Below are positions 43,779-52,165 of a stretch of DNA of 64,000 nt, piece by piece; position 1 is the first letter of the stretch; each line of letters starts with the position of its first letter. Under the pieces are notes generated by a model. It worked only from the letters and a program-made list of their open reading frames with translations. It searched no databases and had not been told where the DNA came from. Source of the stretch: JBBPYC01 sp038200275. Lineage in GTDB: Bacteria; Pseudomonadota; Gammaproteobacteria; Burkholderiales; Burkholderiaceae_C. The stretch spans positions 1 through 64,000 of the forward strand of contig JBBPYC010000012.1 in the NCBI GenBank assembly GCA_038200275.1, in the 5' to 3' direction. Position numbers and translations under genes: made by a program.

Positions 43779-44783
43779 ATGACCCTGCTCGAAGTCTCTG
43801 ACCTGCGCGTGCGCCTGCGGACCCCACGCGGTCCGGCCGATGCGGTGCGCGGCGTCGGGTTCACGATCGAGCGTGGTCAGACCCTCGGGCTGATCGGTGA
43901 ATCGGGCTGTGGCAAATCGATCACCGCGCTCGCCTTGATGGGCCTGGCGCCAGACAGTGCGACCGTCAGCGGCAGTGTCCGCCTGGAAGGCCGGGAGCTG
44001 GTCGGCGCAAGCGAAGCCGAACTCTCCAAGGTGCGCGGTGACCGCATCGCTATGATCTTTCAGGAGCCGATGACCGCACTGAACCCGGTGCACACGATCG
44101 GCCGACAGGTGGCTGAGCCGCTGCGGCTGCATCGCAAGATGTCTGCTGCCAACGCACGGGCTGAGGCGCTTGCACTGCTGGACCGGGTCGGCATCCCGGA
44201 CGCGGCGGCCCGCTTCGATTCGTACCCGCATCAGTTCTCCGGCGGCCAATGCCAGCGCATTGGCATCGCGATGGCGCTGGCCTGCAGGCCGGACCTGCTA
44301 ATCGCCGATGAGCCGACCACCGCACTCGATGCCACCATTCAGCAACAGGTGCTCGATCTGATCCGTGAACTGGTGGCCGAGCGCGGCATGGGCCTTTTGC
44401 TGATCTCGCACGACCTGGGCCTGATTGCGCGCAATGCGCAGCAGATGCTCGTGATGTACGGCGGGCTTATTGTGGAGCGCGGTCCCACCGAAGGTGTATT
44501 CGCCGAGATGGCGCATCCCTACACACGAGGACTGTTCGCCGCACGGCCTCGGCTCGGCGCCCGCAGCCAGCGGCTCCCAACGATCGCAGGCTCGGTTCCG
44601 GAGTTGATCGATCTACCGAAGGGCTGCCCGTTCGCAGGACGGTGTCGTTTCACGATCGATGCGTGCAGCGAGGTGGTGCCGGCATCGGTGGCTGTATCGG
44701 CAGATCACAGCGCGCGCTGCATCCGGCTCGATGCGGTCGCGGCGGCAGCAGCATCGACCGATACACCAGCGCAAGTGGCATGA
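43779..44783 (+). CDS. ABC transporter ATPase, DppD/OppD type
   Basis: A 334-residue ATPase: Walker A GESGCGKSITALALMGL, Q-loop MIFQEPMTALNPVHTIGRQV, signature FSGGQCQRIGIAMAL and Walker B LLIADEPTTALDATIQQQVL. The oligopeptide-type C-terminal extension ends in GCPFAGRCRFTIDACSE (the Cys pair found in OppD/DppD, which can hold an Fe-S cluster in some). Its last four bases overlap the start of the DppF-type gene. Confidence 0.94.
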   Translation: MTLLEVSDLRVRLRTPRGPADAVRGVGFTIERGQTLGLIGESGCGKSITALALMGLAPDSATVSGSVRLEGRELVGASEAELSKVRGDRIAMIFQEPMTALNPVHTIGRQVAEPLRLHRKMSAANARAEALALLDRVGIPDAAARFDSYPHQFSGGQCQRIGIAMALACRPDLLIADEPTTALDATIQQQVLDLIRELVAERGMGLLLISHDLGLIARNAQQMLVMYGGLIVERGPTEGVFAEMAHPYTRGLFAARPRLGARSQRLPTIAGSVPELIDLPKGCPFAGRCRFTIDACSEVVPASVAVSADHSARCIRLDAVAAAAASTDTPAQVA

Positions 44784-45568
44784 CGACCAACGAACGGCTG
44801 CTCGAGGTGCGTGACGTCATACGCGACTACGCCTTGTCGCGCACGCACCTGTGGCGCGCGCCGCCTGTGGTGCATGCGTTGCGGGGCGTGAGCCTGTCTG
44901 TCACGGCCGGCCGCAACCTAGGCATCGTCGGCGAGTCGGGCTCGGGCAAGTCGACGCTTGCACGCATCGTGATGGCGCTGGAGCGGCCGACGTCGGGCAC
45001 AGTGCGCCTGCTTGGACAGAACCTGTTCCAACTCGACCCGGGCGTGCTGAAGGCCGCACGGCGCAATTTCCAGATGGTGTTCCAGGACCCGTATGGTTCG
45101 CTCGACCCGCGCCAGACCGTTGCAGCGATCGTCGCCGAGCCGCTCGCCGCGCAAGGCGATTCGTCGGCCGCACAGCGCCGCGAGCAAGCCGCACAATCAT
45201 TGGCAGCGGTCGGCCTGCGCACGGCCGATCTCGACAAATACGCGCACGAATTCTCTGGCGGCCAGCGCCAGCGCATCGCGATCGCCCGTGCACTGATCAC
45301 ACGCCCGAAGCTGATCGTTGCCGACGAACCCCTGTCCGCGCTGGACGTGTCCGTGCAAGCCCAAGTGCTGAATCTGATGGCCGATCTGCAGCGGGAATAC
45401 GGCGTGACCTTCCTGTTCATCAGCCACGACATCGCCGTGGTCAGCCACTTGTGCGCCGACGTCGTGGTCATGCAGGCCGGCCGCATCGTCGAGGCCGGGC
45501 CGGTCGAGCAGGTATTGGATCGGCCGCGGGAGGACTACACGCGTTCGCTGTTGGAGGCCAGCAGGTAG
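44780..45568 (+). CDS. ABC transporter ATPase, DppF/OppF type (lacks C-terminal extension)
   Basis: A 262-residue ATPase: Walker A GESGSGKSTLARIVMALERP, Q-loop MVFQDPYGSLDPRQTVAAIV, signature FSGGQRQRIAIARALI and Walker B KLIVADEPLSALDVSVQAQV. It stops at REDYTRSLLEASR and so lacks the ~50-residue oligopeptide_HPY tail of full DppF (~320 residues). The nucleotide-binding core is complete, so it is probably functional. It overlaps the DppD-type gene by four bases (ATGA). Confidence 0.93.
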   Translation: MTTNERLLEVRDVIRDYALSRTHLWRAPPVVHALRGVSLSVTAGRNLGIVGESGSGKSTLARIVMALERPTSGTVRLLGQNLFQLDPGVLKAARRNFQMVFQDPYGSLDPRQTVAAIVAEPLAAQGDSSAAQRREQAAQSLAAVGLRTADLDKYAHEFSGGQRQRIAIARALITRPKLIVADEPLSALDVSVQAQVLNLMADLQREYGVTFLFISHDIAVVSHLCADVVVMQAGRIVEAGPVEQVLDRPREDYTRSLLEASR

Positions 45569-45776
45569 CCCCTGAGCACTGCTTCAGTCGTCGTACACCC
45601 CGTCAAAGGCAATTGCTTGCTCCAACCCAATCATTGACGAAGCGACTGTTCCGGTTCCGCAGCTTCGCCCGCTCAACTGAACGGAGTTGCCCGGTCTACG
45701 TCATGGGCCGGCGCACGATTGGGCGTTGCGCACCCCCTTTGTTTCAGCACACGCTGCGCTTGTGCCGGATGCTTGC

Positions 45777-45980
45777 TCAAATCACCCGCCGTCCAACCAG
45801 CGGCCGGATCGGGCGGCGTTCCAGGTTTCCATGACAGTTGGGGCAGACGCCTTGAAGCAACTCTTCAACACAGCTTTTGCATTATGTGCACTCATGGCTC
45901 CAGATATAGGCTTCCGTGCTCGCTGGCAGCAGATCGCGATCGCAGCACTCGCAATTGGAACGCAGGTCGAGACGGGCCAT
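45777..45980 (-). pseudogene. DUF1272 zinc-finger-like protein with internal stop
   Basis: A 67-codon frame starting at ATG 45980 (AGGAAC just upstream) matches DUF1272, a small Cys-rich family usually reading LRPNCECCDKDLPP...CTFCADC...GVCPNCGG. Here the order is LRSNCECCDRDLLPASTEAY, then HECT, a TAA stop at codon 33 (45884-45882), CKSCVEELLQGVCPNCHG and RRPIRPLVGRRVI. All cysteine pairs are kept, and only the residue between Thr and Cys (normally Phe) is a stop. One base change would restore it, so recent decay or a sequence error is likely. The rest of 45569-46070 holds no other gene I can support. Confidence 0.65.
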
Positions 45981-46070
45981 CGAAGTTCCTCCAATTGAGC
46001 TGGTCGAGATAGGTGGCTACCAGTACGGTTGCGGTTGCGCGGTGATGTCCGATGGCATCCACCCAATCGT

Positions 46071-46850
46071 TCATTTCGCCACTCGGCGCGCCAGAAATTC
46101 GCGCATCACGCGCTGCGGCTCCCCGCTCTCATAGCAGGCAAGCTGATAGTCAAGCGCTGCTGTGCAGGCCTCCTCAAAGCCGGCTTGCGTGCGCTCGCGA
46201 AAGCGCCGCTTGGTGGCACGGAACGCGGCCTGCGGCAAGCTGGCAAATTGCATTGCGCGCTCGACTGCGCGGGGCAGCACTTGGTCGGAAGGCACCAAGT
46301 CGTTGACCAAGCCGAGCTGATACGCACGTTCGCCGCTGATCAGCTCGGCCGTCAACGACAGTTGCTGATTCAGCGAATGGCCAATCTGCAGCGACATCAG
46401 GTAAGAGCCGACGATGCTGGCCAAGCCGGCCTTCACTTCGGGCTGCCCCATGCGCAGCGCCGGGTGCGCTACGCGCAGATCGCACATCAGCGCCATCTGA
46501 AAACCGGCGCCCGCCGTGCTGCCGTTCAGCGCCGCGACGATCGGCTTGGTCACGTCGCGCACGGTCTGGTACATCGCGTGCTGTCGATCGAGCCAACCAG
46601 CGAGGGTCTGTGCGGTGAGCGTGGCCGACTCATCGAGATCCTGACCGCCGCAGAACGCACGCAGTCCGCTGCCGGTCAGCACAATCGCATCCACCCCCTC
46701 AGTGGCGTCAAGCGTCGGCAATGCACGGGTCAGGGCGGCGCGCAGGTTCGAATCCACCGCGTTCAGCACGCTCGGGCGGTTCAGCCGCACCACGGCGATG
46801 CGGTCTTGCACGTTGACCACAATCGGATCATCGGCGCTCGTCGTCGTCAT
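46071..46850 (-). CDS. Enoyl-CoA hydratase/isomerase family protein
   Basis: A 259-residue crotonase. It has DRIAVVRLNRPSVLNAVDSN, oxyanion hole AFCGGQDLDES and GSTAGAGFQMALMCDLRVAH. The first catalytic Glu is kept (RMGQPEVKAGLASIVGSYLM); at the second Glu position the helix reads GHSLNQQLSL, so Gln is present. The C-terminal helices ATKRRFRERTQAGFEEACTA are intact. It lies 25 bp after the GMC oxidoreductase gene on the same strand, so it is probably co-transcribed with it. Confidence 0.9.
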   Translation of the reverse strand: MTTTSADDPIVVNVQDRIAVVRLNRPSVLNAVDSNLRAALTRALPTLDATEGVDAIVLTGSGLRAFCGGQDLDESATLTAQTLAGWLDRQHAMYQTVRDVTKPIVAALNGSTAGAGFQMALMCDLRVAHPALRMGQPEVKAGLASIVGSYLMSLQIGHSLNQQLSLTAELISGERAYQLGLVNDLVPSDQVLPRAVERAMQFASLPQAAFRATKRRFRERTQAGFEEACTAALDYQLACYESGEPQRVMREFLARRVAK

Positions 46851-46875
46851 GCGGTGATTCCTGAGAGCCGATCGG

Positions 46876-48489
46876 TCAGGCGCCGCGCAAGATCATGTCG
46901 GCTGCCTTCTCGCCGATCAGCACAGCGGCTGCGTTCGTGTTGGCCGACACCATCGTCGGCATGACGGACGCATCGACCACGCGCAATCCCTCAACGCCGC
47001 GCACGCGCAACTGCGCATCAACGACCGATGCATCGTCACCGCCCATGCGGCAGGTACCGCATGGATGGAACACAGTGCCGCCTTTGGCGCGCGCAAAGTC
47101 TTCAAGTTCGGCATCGGTTTGCACGGCGTTGCCGGGCAGGTATTCGTCGTCGGTGACCAAATCACGAAACGCGGGCTGGCGGTAGATGTCGCGCAGGATG
47201 CGCAGGCCATTGACAACCACTTTGACGTCGTGCGGCGCGGTCAGGTAGTTCGAGACGATGCGCGGCGCGGCCAACGGATCACTGGAGCGAATCCCGACCC
47301 GCCCGCGCGATTCGGGCCGACACTGCGCGGTCGATGCGGAAAAGCCCGAGAAGCGGTGCAACGGATCGCCGGGCTTGTCGACCGACAGCGGCATCACGTT
47401 GAACAGCAAGTCCGCGCGCTCGTTCTTTGCAACGGCGCTTCTCACCATGCCGCCAACTTGACCCGCGCCGACAGTCAGCGGCCCGCGCTGGCCAAACAGC
47501 CACTGCGCGCCCATGCGTGCCAGGCCGATCGGGCTGCGCACCTGGTCGTTCAGCGACATCTTGTGTTTCAGCCGCACGATCACGCGGGCCTGGTAGTGGT
47601 CCTGCAGATTGGCGCCGACTCCGCGTGCATCGACGATTGTGTCGATGCCGTGTTCGCGCAGCAGCGCGGCCGGCCCGATGCCGGACAGCTGCAACAACTG
47701 CGGTGACTGCAAGGCGCCGGCAGACAGCAGCACCTGACTATCAGCCGCAGCCTGCTGCAACTGACCGTCCTGCAGCCATTCGACCCCCGTGGTGCGCCCA
47801 CGCTCGATCACGATGCGCGTGACTTGCACGCCAGTCTGCACGGTGAGGTTGGCGCGCTTCCTCACCGGCGCAAGAAACGCCGTTGCAGCGCTGCTGCGCC
47901 AGTGGCCGCTCAGGGTGAGTTGATACGCGCCCAGGCCCTGGTCGATCTCACCGTTGAAGTCGGGGCTCAGCGGATAGCCGGCTTGCGTGCCGGCGGCAAC
48001 CCACGCGTCGCAGTACGGGTGGTCGTTGCGCAGGTTCGATACGCCGAGTTCGCCGTCGCGCCCGTGGTAGTCGCTTGGCGGGCCGTCATAGCGCTCGGAC
48101 TTCTTGAACAAAGGCAGCAGCTCCTCATAGCTCCAGCCCGTAGCGCCTTGCCGCGCCCAGTCGTCAAAATCGGCGCGTTGGCCCCGGATGTAAAGCAGCC
48201 CGTTGATCGCGCTGGATCCGCCGAGCACCTTGCCGCGCGGCCAGACGACCCGGCGGTTGCCGGTCTCAGGCTGGGGTTCGACTTCGAACTGCCAGGAATG
48301 GCGCGGGTCATAGATCGACCGAAAGTAGCCGACCGGAAGCTTGAGCCAGAAGCTGCGCGCCTCACCACCGGCTTCCAGCACCAGCACACGCCGGCTTGAA
48401 TCGGCACTGAGCCGGTTCGCGAGCACGCAGCCCGCGGAGCCGGCGCCGATGATGATGGTGTCGTAGCCTTTTGCGAGCGCGTTACTCAT
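46876..48489 (-). CDS. GMC-family FAD oxidoreductase (choline dehydrogenase-like)
   Basis: A 537-residue flavoprotein oxidising an alcohol. The N-terminal FAD site is TIIIGAGSAGCVLANRLSAD followed by VLVLEAGGE; GMC signature 1 is VVWPRGKVLGGSSAINGLLY and signature 2 is LSAGALQSPQLLQLSGIGP. The catalytic His lies in VFHPCGTCRMG and the C-terminal Asn in SANTNAAAVLIGEKAADMIL. Length and layout are those of choline and long-chain alcohol dehydrogenases; no choline-specific partner (betB, betI) is near. It precedes the crotonase gene. Confidence 0.93.
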   Translation of the reverse strand: MSNALAKGYDTIIIGAGSAGCVLANRLSADSSRRVLVLEAGGEARSFWLKLPVGYFRSIYDPRHSWQFEVEPQPETGNRRVVWPRGKVLGGSSAINGLLYIRGQRADFDDWARQGATGWSYEELLPLFKKSERYDGPPSDYHGRDGELGVSNLRNDHPYCDAWVAAGTQAGYPLSPDFNGEIDQGLGAYQLTLSGHWRSSAATAFLAPVRKRANLTVQTGVQVTRIVIERGRTTGVEWLQDGQLQQAAADSQVLLSAGALQSPQLLQLSGIGPAALLREHGIDTIVDARGVGANLQDHYQARVIVRLKHKMSLNDQVRSPIGLARMGAQWLFGQRGPLTVGAGQVGGMVRSAVAKNERADLLFNVMPLSVDKPGDPLHRFSGFSASTAQCRPESRGRVGIRSSDPLAAPRIVSNYLTAPHDVKVVVNGLRILRDIYRQPAFRDLVTDDEYLPGNAVQTDAELEDFARAKGGTVFHPCGTCRMGGDDASVVDAQLRVRGVEGLRVVDASVMPTMVSANTNAAAVLIGEKAADMILRGA

Positions 48490-48580
48490 CGGTCATCGGT
48501 GCTGCAATCGTTGTAGCGTGAATTCTGTCGGTGATCCAGGGCATGGGCGACTCGCGAGGCCTAGAGCTAGCCTGGTTGGA

Positions 48581-48680
48581 TCCAACAGGGGCCACGGACG
48601 GGCTTGGCCCTGCTTAAGACGCCGACCTCAGTTTAGGGGCAGGCGAGAGTCGACCGAAGAGGGCATAGCCTGGGGTGAGC
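48581..48680 (-). repeat. Dispersed 3'-end repeat, copy 5 (reverse strand)
   Basis: On the minus strand it starts one to two bases after the stop of the receptor gene that ends at 48682: GGCTCACCCCAGGCTATGCC, then CTCTTCGGTCGACTCTCG, and it ends CCGTGGCCCCTGTTGGA. The last block matches copy 4 closely (CCGTGGCCCCTATTGGA), and the orientation again follows the preceding gene. Confidence 0.7.
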
Positions 48681-48681
48681 C

Positions 48682-49680
48682 TTATTCGACTTGGGCCAGG
48701 AACAGCTTCGGATCGAAGTAGGTTTTCGCATCCACCGGGTTCGCGATCTTCGCGTTCTCGACGAAGAAATCGGTCACCTGCTGCAGCCAGCCGGTTACCG
48801 TGCCGTCCTGGTATTTCTGTTTCCAATCGGCAGCCGAGTAGTACTTGGACGCCCTGAACTGCTGCTTGAACTCGTCAAACGGCAGTTGCGAGTACTGTGC
48901 CTTGTGCAGCATCACGGCTGCCGCGTCGGGGTCTTTCACGATCATCTCGTTGGCCGGCAGCCAGCCCGCGATCAGGCGGCCCAGCACTTCGCGATTGCCT
49001 TCAAAATAATCGTTGCGCGCGCCCCAGCCGCCCATGATCGCGGCTTGCGGGAAGAACGCCGATGCATCGACCAGCTTGCGTGCATTTGGCACCTTGGAAC
49101 GTACCACCGAGTCGAACGGCGACCACAGCGCCACGGCAGGCACTGCGCCGGAGATGAAGGAGGTGACGGCTTCGCTCATGCGTTGATTTACAAGCTGCAC
49201 GTCTTTGGCCGAATCAAGCTGCGCCGACTTCAACGCGCGGTCCAGGAACACATGCGCGGTGGTGCCGGTGCTGGTCGAGATCTTTTTGCCCTTCAGGTCA
49301 CCGATGGTCTTGATGCCGGAGTCTTCACTGACCCACAACTGGGCGGTTGCGTATTCGATGTTGTTCATCAGAAACGCCTTGCCCTGCCCGCGTGCCGGGA
49401 AGTTGGACAGCACTGCGCCGGTGGACAACACATCCAGACTGCCGCCAATCATCGCCTGGAACAGCTCGAGCCCGGTCGTGAACTGGCGCAGTTCAAGCTC
49501 GATCCCCTGCTTCGCAAAGCTGCCGATTTCCTGCCCGATGAAGATGTGCGAATCGACCGCCGGCGTGTGCAGGTAGCCGACGCGCACCTTGGTCTTGTCC
49601 TGCGCGAGCAGGGGGGTGCCAAGGCCGGCGATGGTTGCCGCCGCGGCCGTTTGCAATAGGGTTCTGCGTTGTATGGTCAT
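48682..49680 (-). CDS. ABC transporter receptor, nitrate/sulfonate/taurine type
   Basis: A 332-residue SsuA/TauA-like periplasmic receptor. The signal has a twin-arginine-like start (QRRTLLQTAAAATIAG) ending at LLAQ. The mature part follows the family plan: VRVGYLHTPAVDSHIFIGQE, FAKQGIELELRQFTTG, AMIGGSLDVLSTGAVLSNFP, LKGKKISTSTGTTAHVFLDR and PAVALWSPFDSVV. It is the last gene of a permease-ATPase-receptor operon. The ligand is unknown. Confidence 0.9.
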   Translation of the reverse strand: MTIQRRTLLQTAAAATIAGLGTPLLAQDKTKVRVGYLHTPAVDSHIFIGQEIGSFAKQGIELELRQFTTGLELFQAMIGGSLDVLSTGAVLSNFPARGQGKAFLMNNIEYATAQLWVSEDSGIKTIGDLKGKKISTSTGTTAHVFLDRALKSAQLDSAKDVQLVNQRMSEAVTSFISGAVPAVALWSPFDSVVRSKVPNARKLVDASAFFPQAAIMGGWGARNDYFEGNREVLGRLIAGWLPANEMIVKDPDAAAVMLHKAQYSQLPFDEFKQQFRASKYYSAADWKQKYQDGTVTGWLQQVTDFFVENAKIANPVDAKTYFDPKLFLAQVE

Positions 49681-49707
49681 GAGAGTCTCCTTCGGTTATA
49701 AAAATGC

Positions 49708-50556
49708 TCAGTCGGCCATCCGCACCGACTGCTTCGCCTGCGCTGCGTACTCTTCCATCACCAGCTCGCGGATCTCGGAGCGCAGCGCCATGAAGCGCGG
49801 ATCTTCATGCACGTTCTCGACACGTGGGTAACCGAATGGCACGTCGATGATGGTGCGAATGCGAGCGGGCCGGGCCGTGACCACCACGATGCGCGTCGAG
49901 AGATAGATGGCCTCTTCGACCGAATGCGTGATCAGCATCACCGTCTTGCGCTCGGTCGTCAACACTTCCAGCAGCAGGTCCTGCATCGCGCTGCGGGTCT
50001 GGGCATCGAGCGCGCCGAATGGCTCATCCATCAGCAGAAACTCCGGCTTTACCGCGTACGCGCGTGCAATGGCCAGGCGCTGACGCATGCCGCCGGACAG
50101 GTGCTTCGGAAAATGCGAGGCGAAGTCGGATAGGCCCATCAGGCCCATGTAGCGCTCGCACACGGCAGCACGCTCGGCTGCCAAGATCTGATTGGCGCTC
50201 AGCTTCAGGCCGAACTCGATGTTCTGCCGCACCGTGAGCCACGGGAACACACCGTATTCCTGGAAGATCACGCCGCGGTCCGGACCCGGCTTGATGATGG
50301 GCTTGCCGTCCAGCAGCACGCTGCCGCCAGTGGGCTGCACGAAACCGCCGACGATGTTCATCAGCGTGGTCTTGCCGCAGCCGGAAGGCCCGATGACCGA
50401 CACGAACTCACCTTCGTGGATGTCGAACGACACGTCGTCGATCACGCGCATCGGACCCCGCGCGGTGCTGAACTCGACCGACACGTGATCGAACGTGATG
50501 CGCACCGCACCCTGGGGCGTGGGTGCCTGTGTGATGGCGGGTGAAGTGGTGCTCAT
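49708..50556 (-). CDS. ABC transporter ATPase, nitrate/sulfonate/taurine type
   Basis: A 282-residue ATPase: Walker A VIGPSGCGKTTLMNIVGGFV, Q-loop VIFQEYGVFPWLTVRQNIEF, signature LSGGMRQRLAIARAYAVKPE and Walker B FLLMDEPFGALDAQTRSAMQ, with His switch MLITHSVEEAIYL. ATG 50556 is chosen because it forms an ATGA overlap with the permease stop; a Met 18 bases upstream lies inside the permease gene. Confidence 0.94.
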   Translation of the reverse strand: MSTTSPAITQAPTPQGAVRITFDHVSVEFSTARGPMRVIDDVSFDIHEGEFVSVIGPSGCGKTTLMNIVGGFVQPTGGSVLLDGKPIIKPGPDRGVIFQEYGVFPWLTVRQNIEFGLKLSANQILAAERAAVCERYMGLMGLSDFASHFPKHLSGGMRQRLAIARAYAVKPEFLLMDEPFGALDAQTRSAMQDLLLEVLTTERKTVMLITHSVEEAIYLSTRIVVVTARPARIRTIIDVPFGYPRVENVHEDPRFMALRSEIRELVMEEYAAQAKQSVRMAD

Positions 50557-51320
50557 GCGATCCGGTCCTGCCATGCGACAAGGCGGCGGCTTGCAAAGCG
50601 CAACGCCAGGTCCATCGTCAGTGCGATGAGGCCGATGCAGATGATGCCTACGTAGATGATGTCGAGTTGAAAGAACGACGAAGCATCCTGAATCAACGCG
50701 CCCAGGCCCTGTTGCGCGGCAATCAACTCAGACGCGACCAACGTGGCCCACGCGACGCCAAGCGCAACCCGGATCGCCGTCAGGATGTGCGGCACGGTGA
50801 GTGGCAGGATCACCTTCAGAAAAATCTCGAAATCGGTCGCGCCGAGCGTGCGCGAGACCCGCACGAAGATCGGGCTGATTTGAGCGATGCCTTCGTACAT
50901 CACGATCACACCCGCGAAGAACGACGCATAGAACAAGATGACGGTCTTGGCGACCTCGTCGATACCGAAGTAGACGATGACCAGTGGAATCAACGCAATC
51001 GGTGGTAAGGCGCGAAAGAAGTTGATGACCGGATCAATGAAGCTGCGCAGTCCCTTGTACCAACCCAGGCAAAAGCCCACCGGCACCGCCAGCACGATGC
51101 CCAGCGTGACCCCGATCAGCACGCGCTGGGTGGACATCCAGATGTCCATCGGCAGCCGTCCCTGCGCCAGTTCGATGAACTTGCCCCAGACCGCGTGCGG
51201 CGCCGGCACCAGCGCCGGGTTGATCCAGCCGCTCGCGCGAATGCCGTACCACAGCAGCAGCAGCAGGCACCAAGGCGCGAGAATCAGCGCCGCTTTGGTC
51301 CAGGTCGATCGGGTCGGCAT
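50553..51320 (-). CDS. ABC transporter permease, SsuC/TauC type
   Basis: A 255-residue permease with six hydrophobic segments. The EAA-type loop is VSRTLGATDFEIFLKVILPL, with earlier GVTLGIVLAVPVGFCLGWYK and INFFRALPPIALIPLVIVYF, and AWATLVASELIAAQQGLGAL near the C-terminus. It is first in the operon, divergent from a GntR regulator with 119 bp between starts. Confidence 0.93.
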   Translation of the reverse strand: MPTRSTWTKAALILAPWCLLLLLWYGIRASGWINPALVPAPHAVWGKFIELAQGRLPMDIWMSTQRVLIGVTLGIVLAVPVGFCLGWYKGLRSFIDPVINFFRALPPIALIPLVIVYFGIDEVAKTVILFYASFFAGVIVMYEGIAQISPIFVRVSRTLGATDFEIFLKVILPLTVPHILTAIRVALGVAWATLVASELIAAQQGLGALIQDASSFFQLDIIYVGIICIGLIALTMDLALRFASRRLVAWQDRIA

Positions 51321-51404
51321 GGGCGAATTCTTCTCCTCAAATCAGCTTCGCACAGCGAGTTGTTGTCCACTGCAGTCCACGTGTGCTGGCACGCCGAGTT
51401 ATTT

Positions 51405-51436
51405 GGTCATACTGTAAACCATACGTTTGACTGACC
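51405..51436. promoter_or_regulatory. Candidate GntR operator
   Basis: The region just upstream of the GntR start codon has outer arms GGTCA and TGACC 22 bases apart, with AAAC-N5-GTTT lying inside. GntR/HutC regulators bind such palindromes. The site is four bases from the regulator start and 85 bases from the permease start, so it could control both directions. The centre of the two repeats does not coincide, so this is weak. Confidence 0.3.
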
Positions 51437-51439
51437 GAC

Positions 51440-52165
51440 ATGATCGAACCCTTTGCTTCCAGTCCCGTTCCGCGTTATTCGAGGGTCGCCGACGTGCTGC
51501 GCCAACGCATCACGCGCGGTGTCTGGCTGCAAGGCCAGCGGCTGCCTTCGCTGGAAGCGTTGGGCGTCGAGTTCCAGGTCGCGCGGGTCACGATGCGGCG
51601 CTCGATCGAGCTGCTCGCGCGAGATGGTCTGGTGCGTGCGCAGCAGGGCCGCGGCACCTTCGTGATCGGCCAGCCCGCGCGGGCGCGGCCAATCTCCGTG
51701 GTCACCACGCTGGACGAACTGACCCGGTTCTATCGGGACACTTCGCCCGTGATCGTCAATATCGACGAATCGATCACTTCGCCGCCATTGCGCGAAAGCG
51801 ATGGCACCCCAGCCGAGCGCTACGTGTTCATGCGGCGCGTGCACTCCCAGCAGGGCGTGCCGTATTGCGTGATCAACATTTATCTGGACGAGGCGATTTT
51901 TCGCAAGAGCCCGAAGCGCTTTCGTGAGCAGACCGTCATTCCGATCCTGGGCACGCTCAAGGGCGTGCAGATCGCCGACGCGCGCCAGGTGCTGACCATT
52001 GGTGCAGCCGATACCGAAGTCGCAAAGCTTCTCCGACTGGCCGTAAACGCGCCGGTTGCGGAAGTCCGCCGTGTCTTCAAGGCGCCGGACGGCCGCGTGA
52101 TCTACCTCGCTGAAGTAACCTACCGCGGCGACGCGATCCAATTGCAGATGAACCTCAAGCCATGA
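51440..52165 (+). CDS. GntR-family regulator (HutC subfamily)
   Basis: A 241-residue regulator. The winged HTH is RYSRVADVLRQRITRGVWLQ, GQRLPSLEALGVEFQVARVT, MRRSIELLARDGLVRAQQGR and GTFV. The C-terminal UTRA ligand domain has TSPVIVNIDESITSPPLRES, YVFMRRVHSQQGVPYCVINI, TIGAADTEVAKLLRLAVNAP and VRRVFKAPDGRVIYLAEVTY. It is divergent from the ABC importer and overlaps the enolase-superfamily gene (ATGA at 52162), so it most likely controls both in response to a small-molecule ligand. Confidence 0.93.
   Translation: MIEPFASSPVPRYSRVADVLRQRITRGVWLQGQRLPSLEALGVEFQVARVTMRRSIELLARDGLVRAQQGRGTFVIGQPARARPISVVTTLDELTRFYRDTSPVIVNIDESITSPPLRESDGTPAERYVFMRRVHSQQGVPYCVINIYLDEAIFRKSPKRFREQTVIPILGTLKGVQIADARQVLTIGAADTEVAKLLRLAVNAPVAEVRRVFKAPDGRVIYLAEVTYRGDAIQLQMNLKP

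Noticed and set aside
22911..45568. Calling the whole catabolic stretch a steroid or bile-acid degradation cluster
   Set aside because: The paired ACADs suggest bulky substrates, but no ring-degrading enzymes or steroid-specific genes are present, so the substrate class stays open.
45892..46074. 60-codon minus-strand frame in an ATGA overlap with the crotonase gene
   Set aside because: The overlap is tempting, but the frame runs into the DUF1272 gene in another frame and has no recognisable motif or conserved composition.
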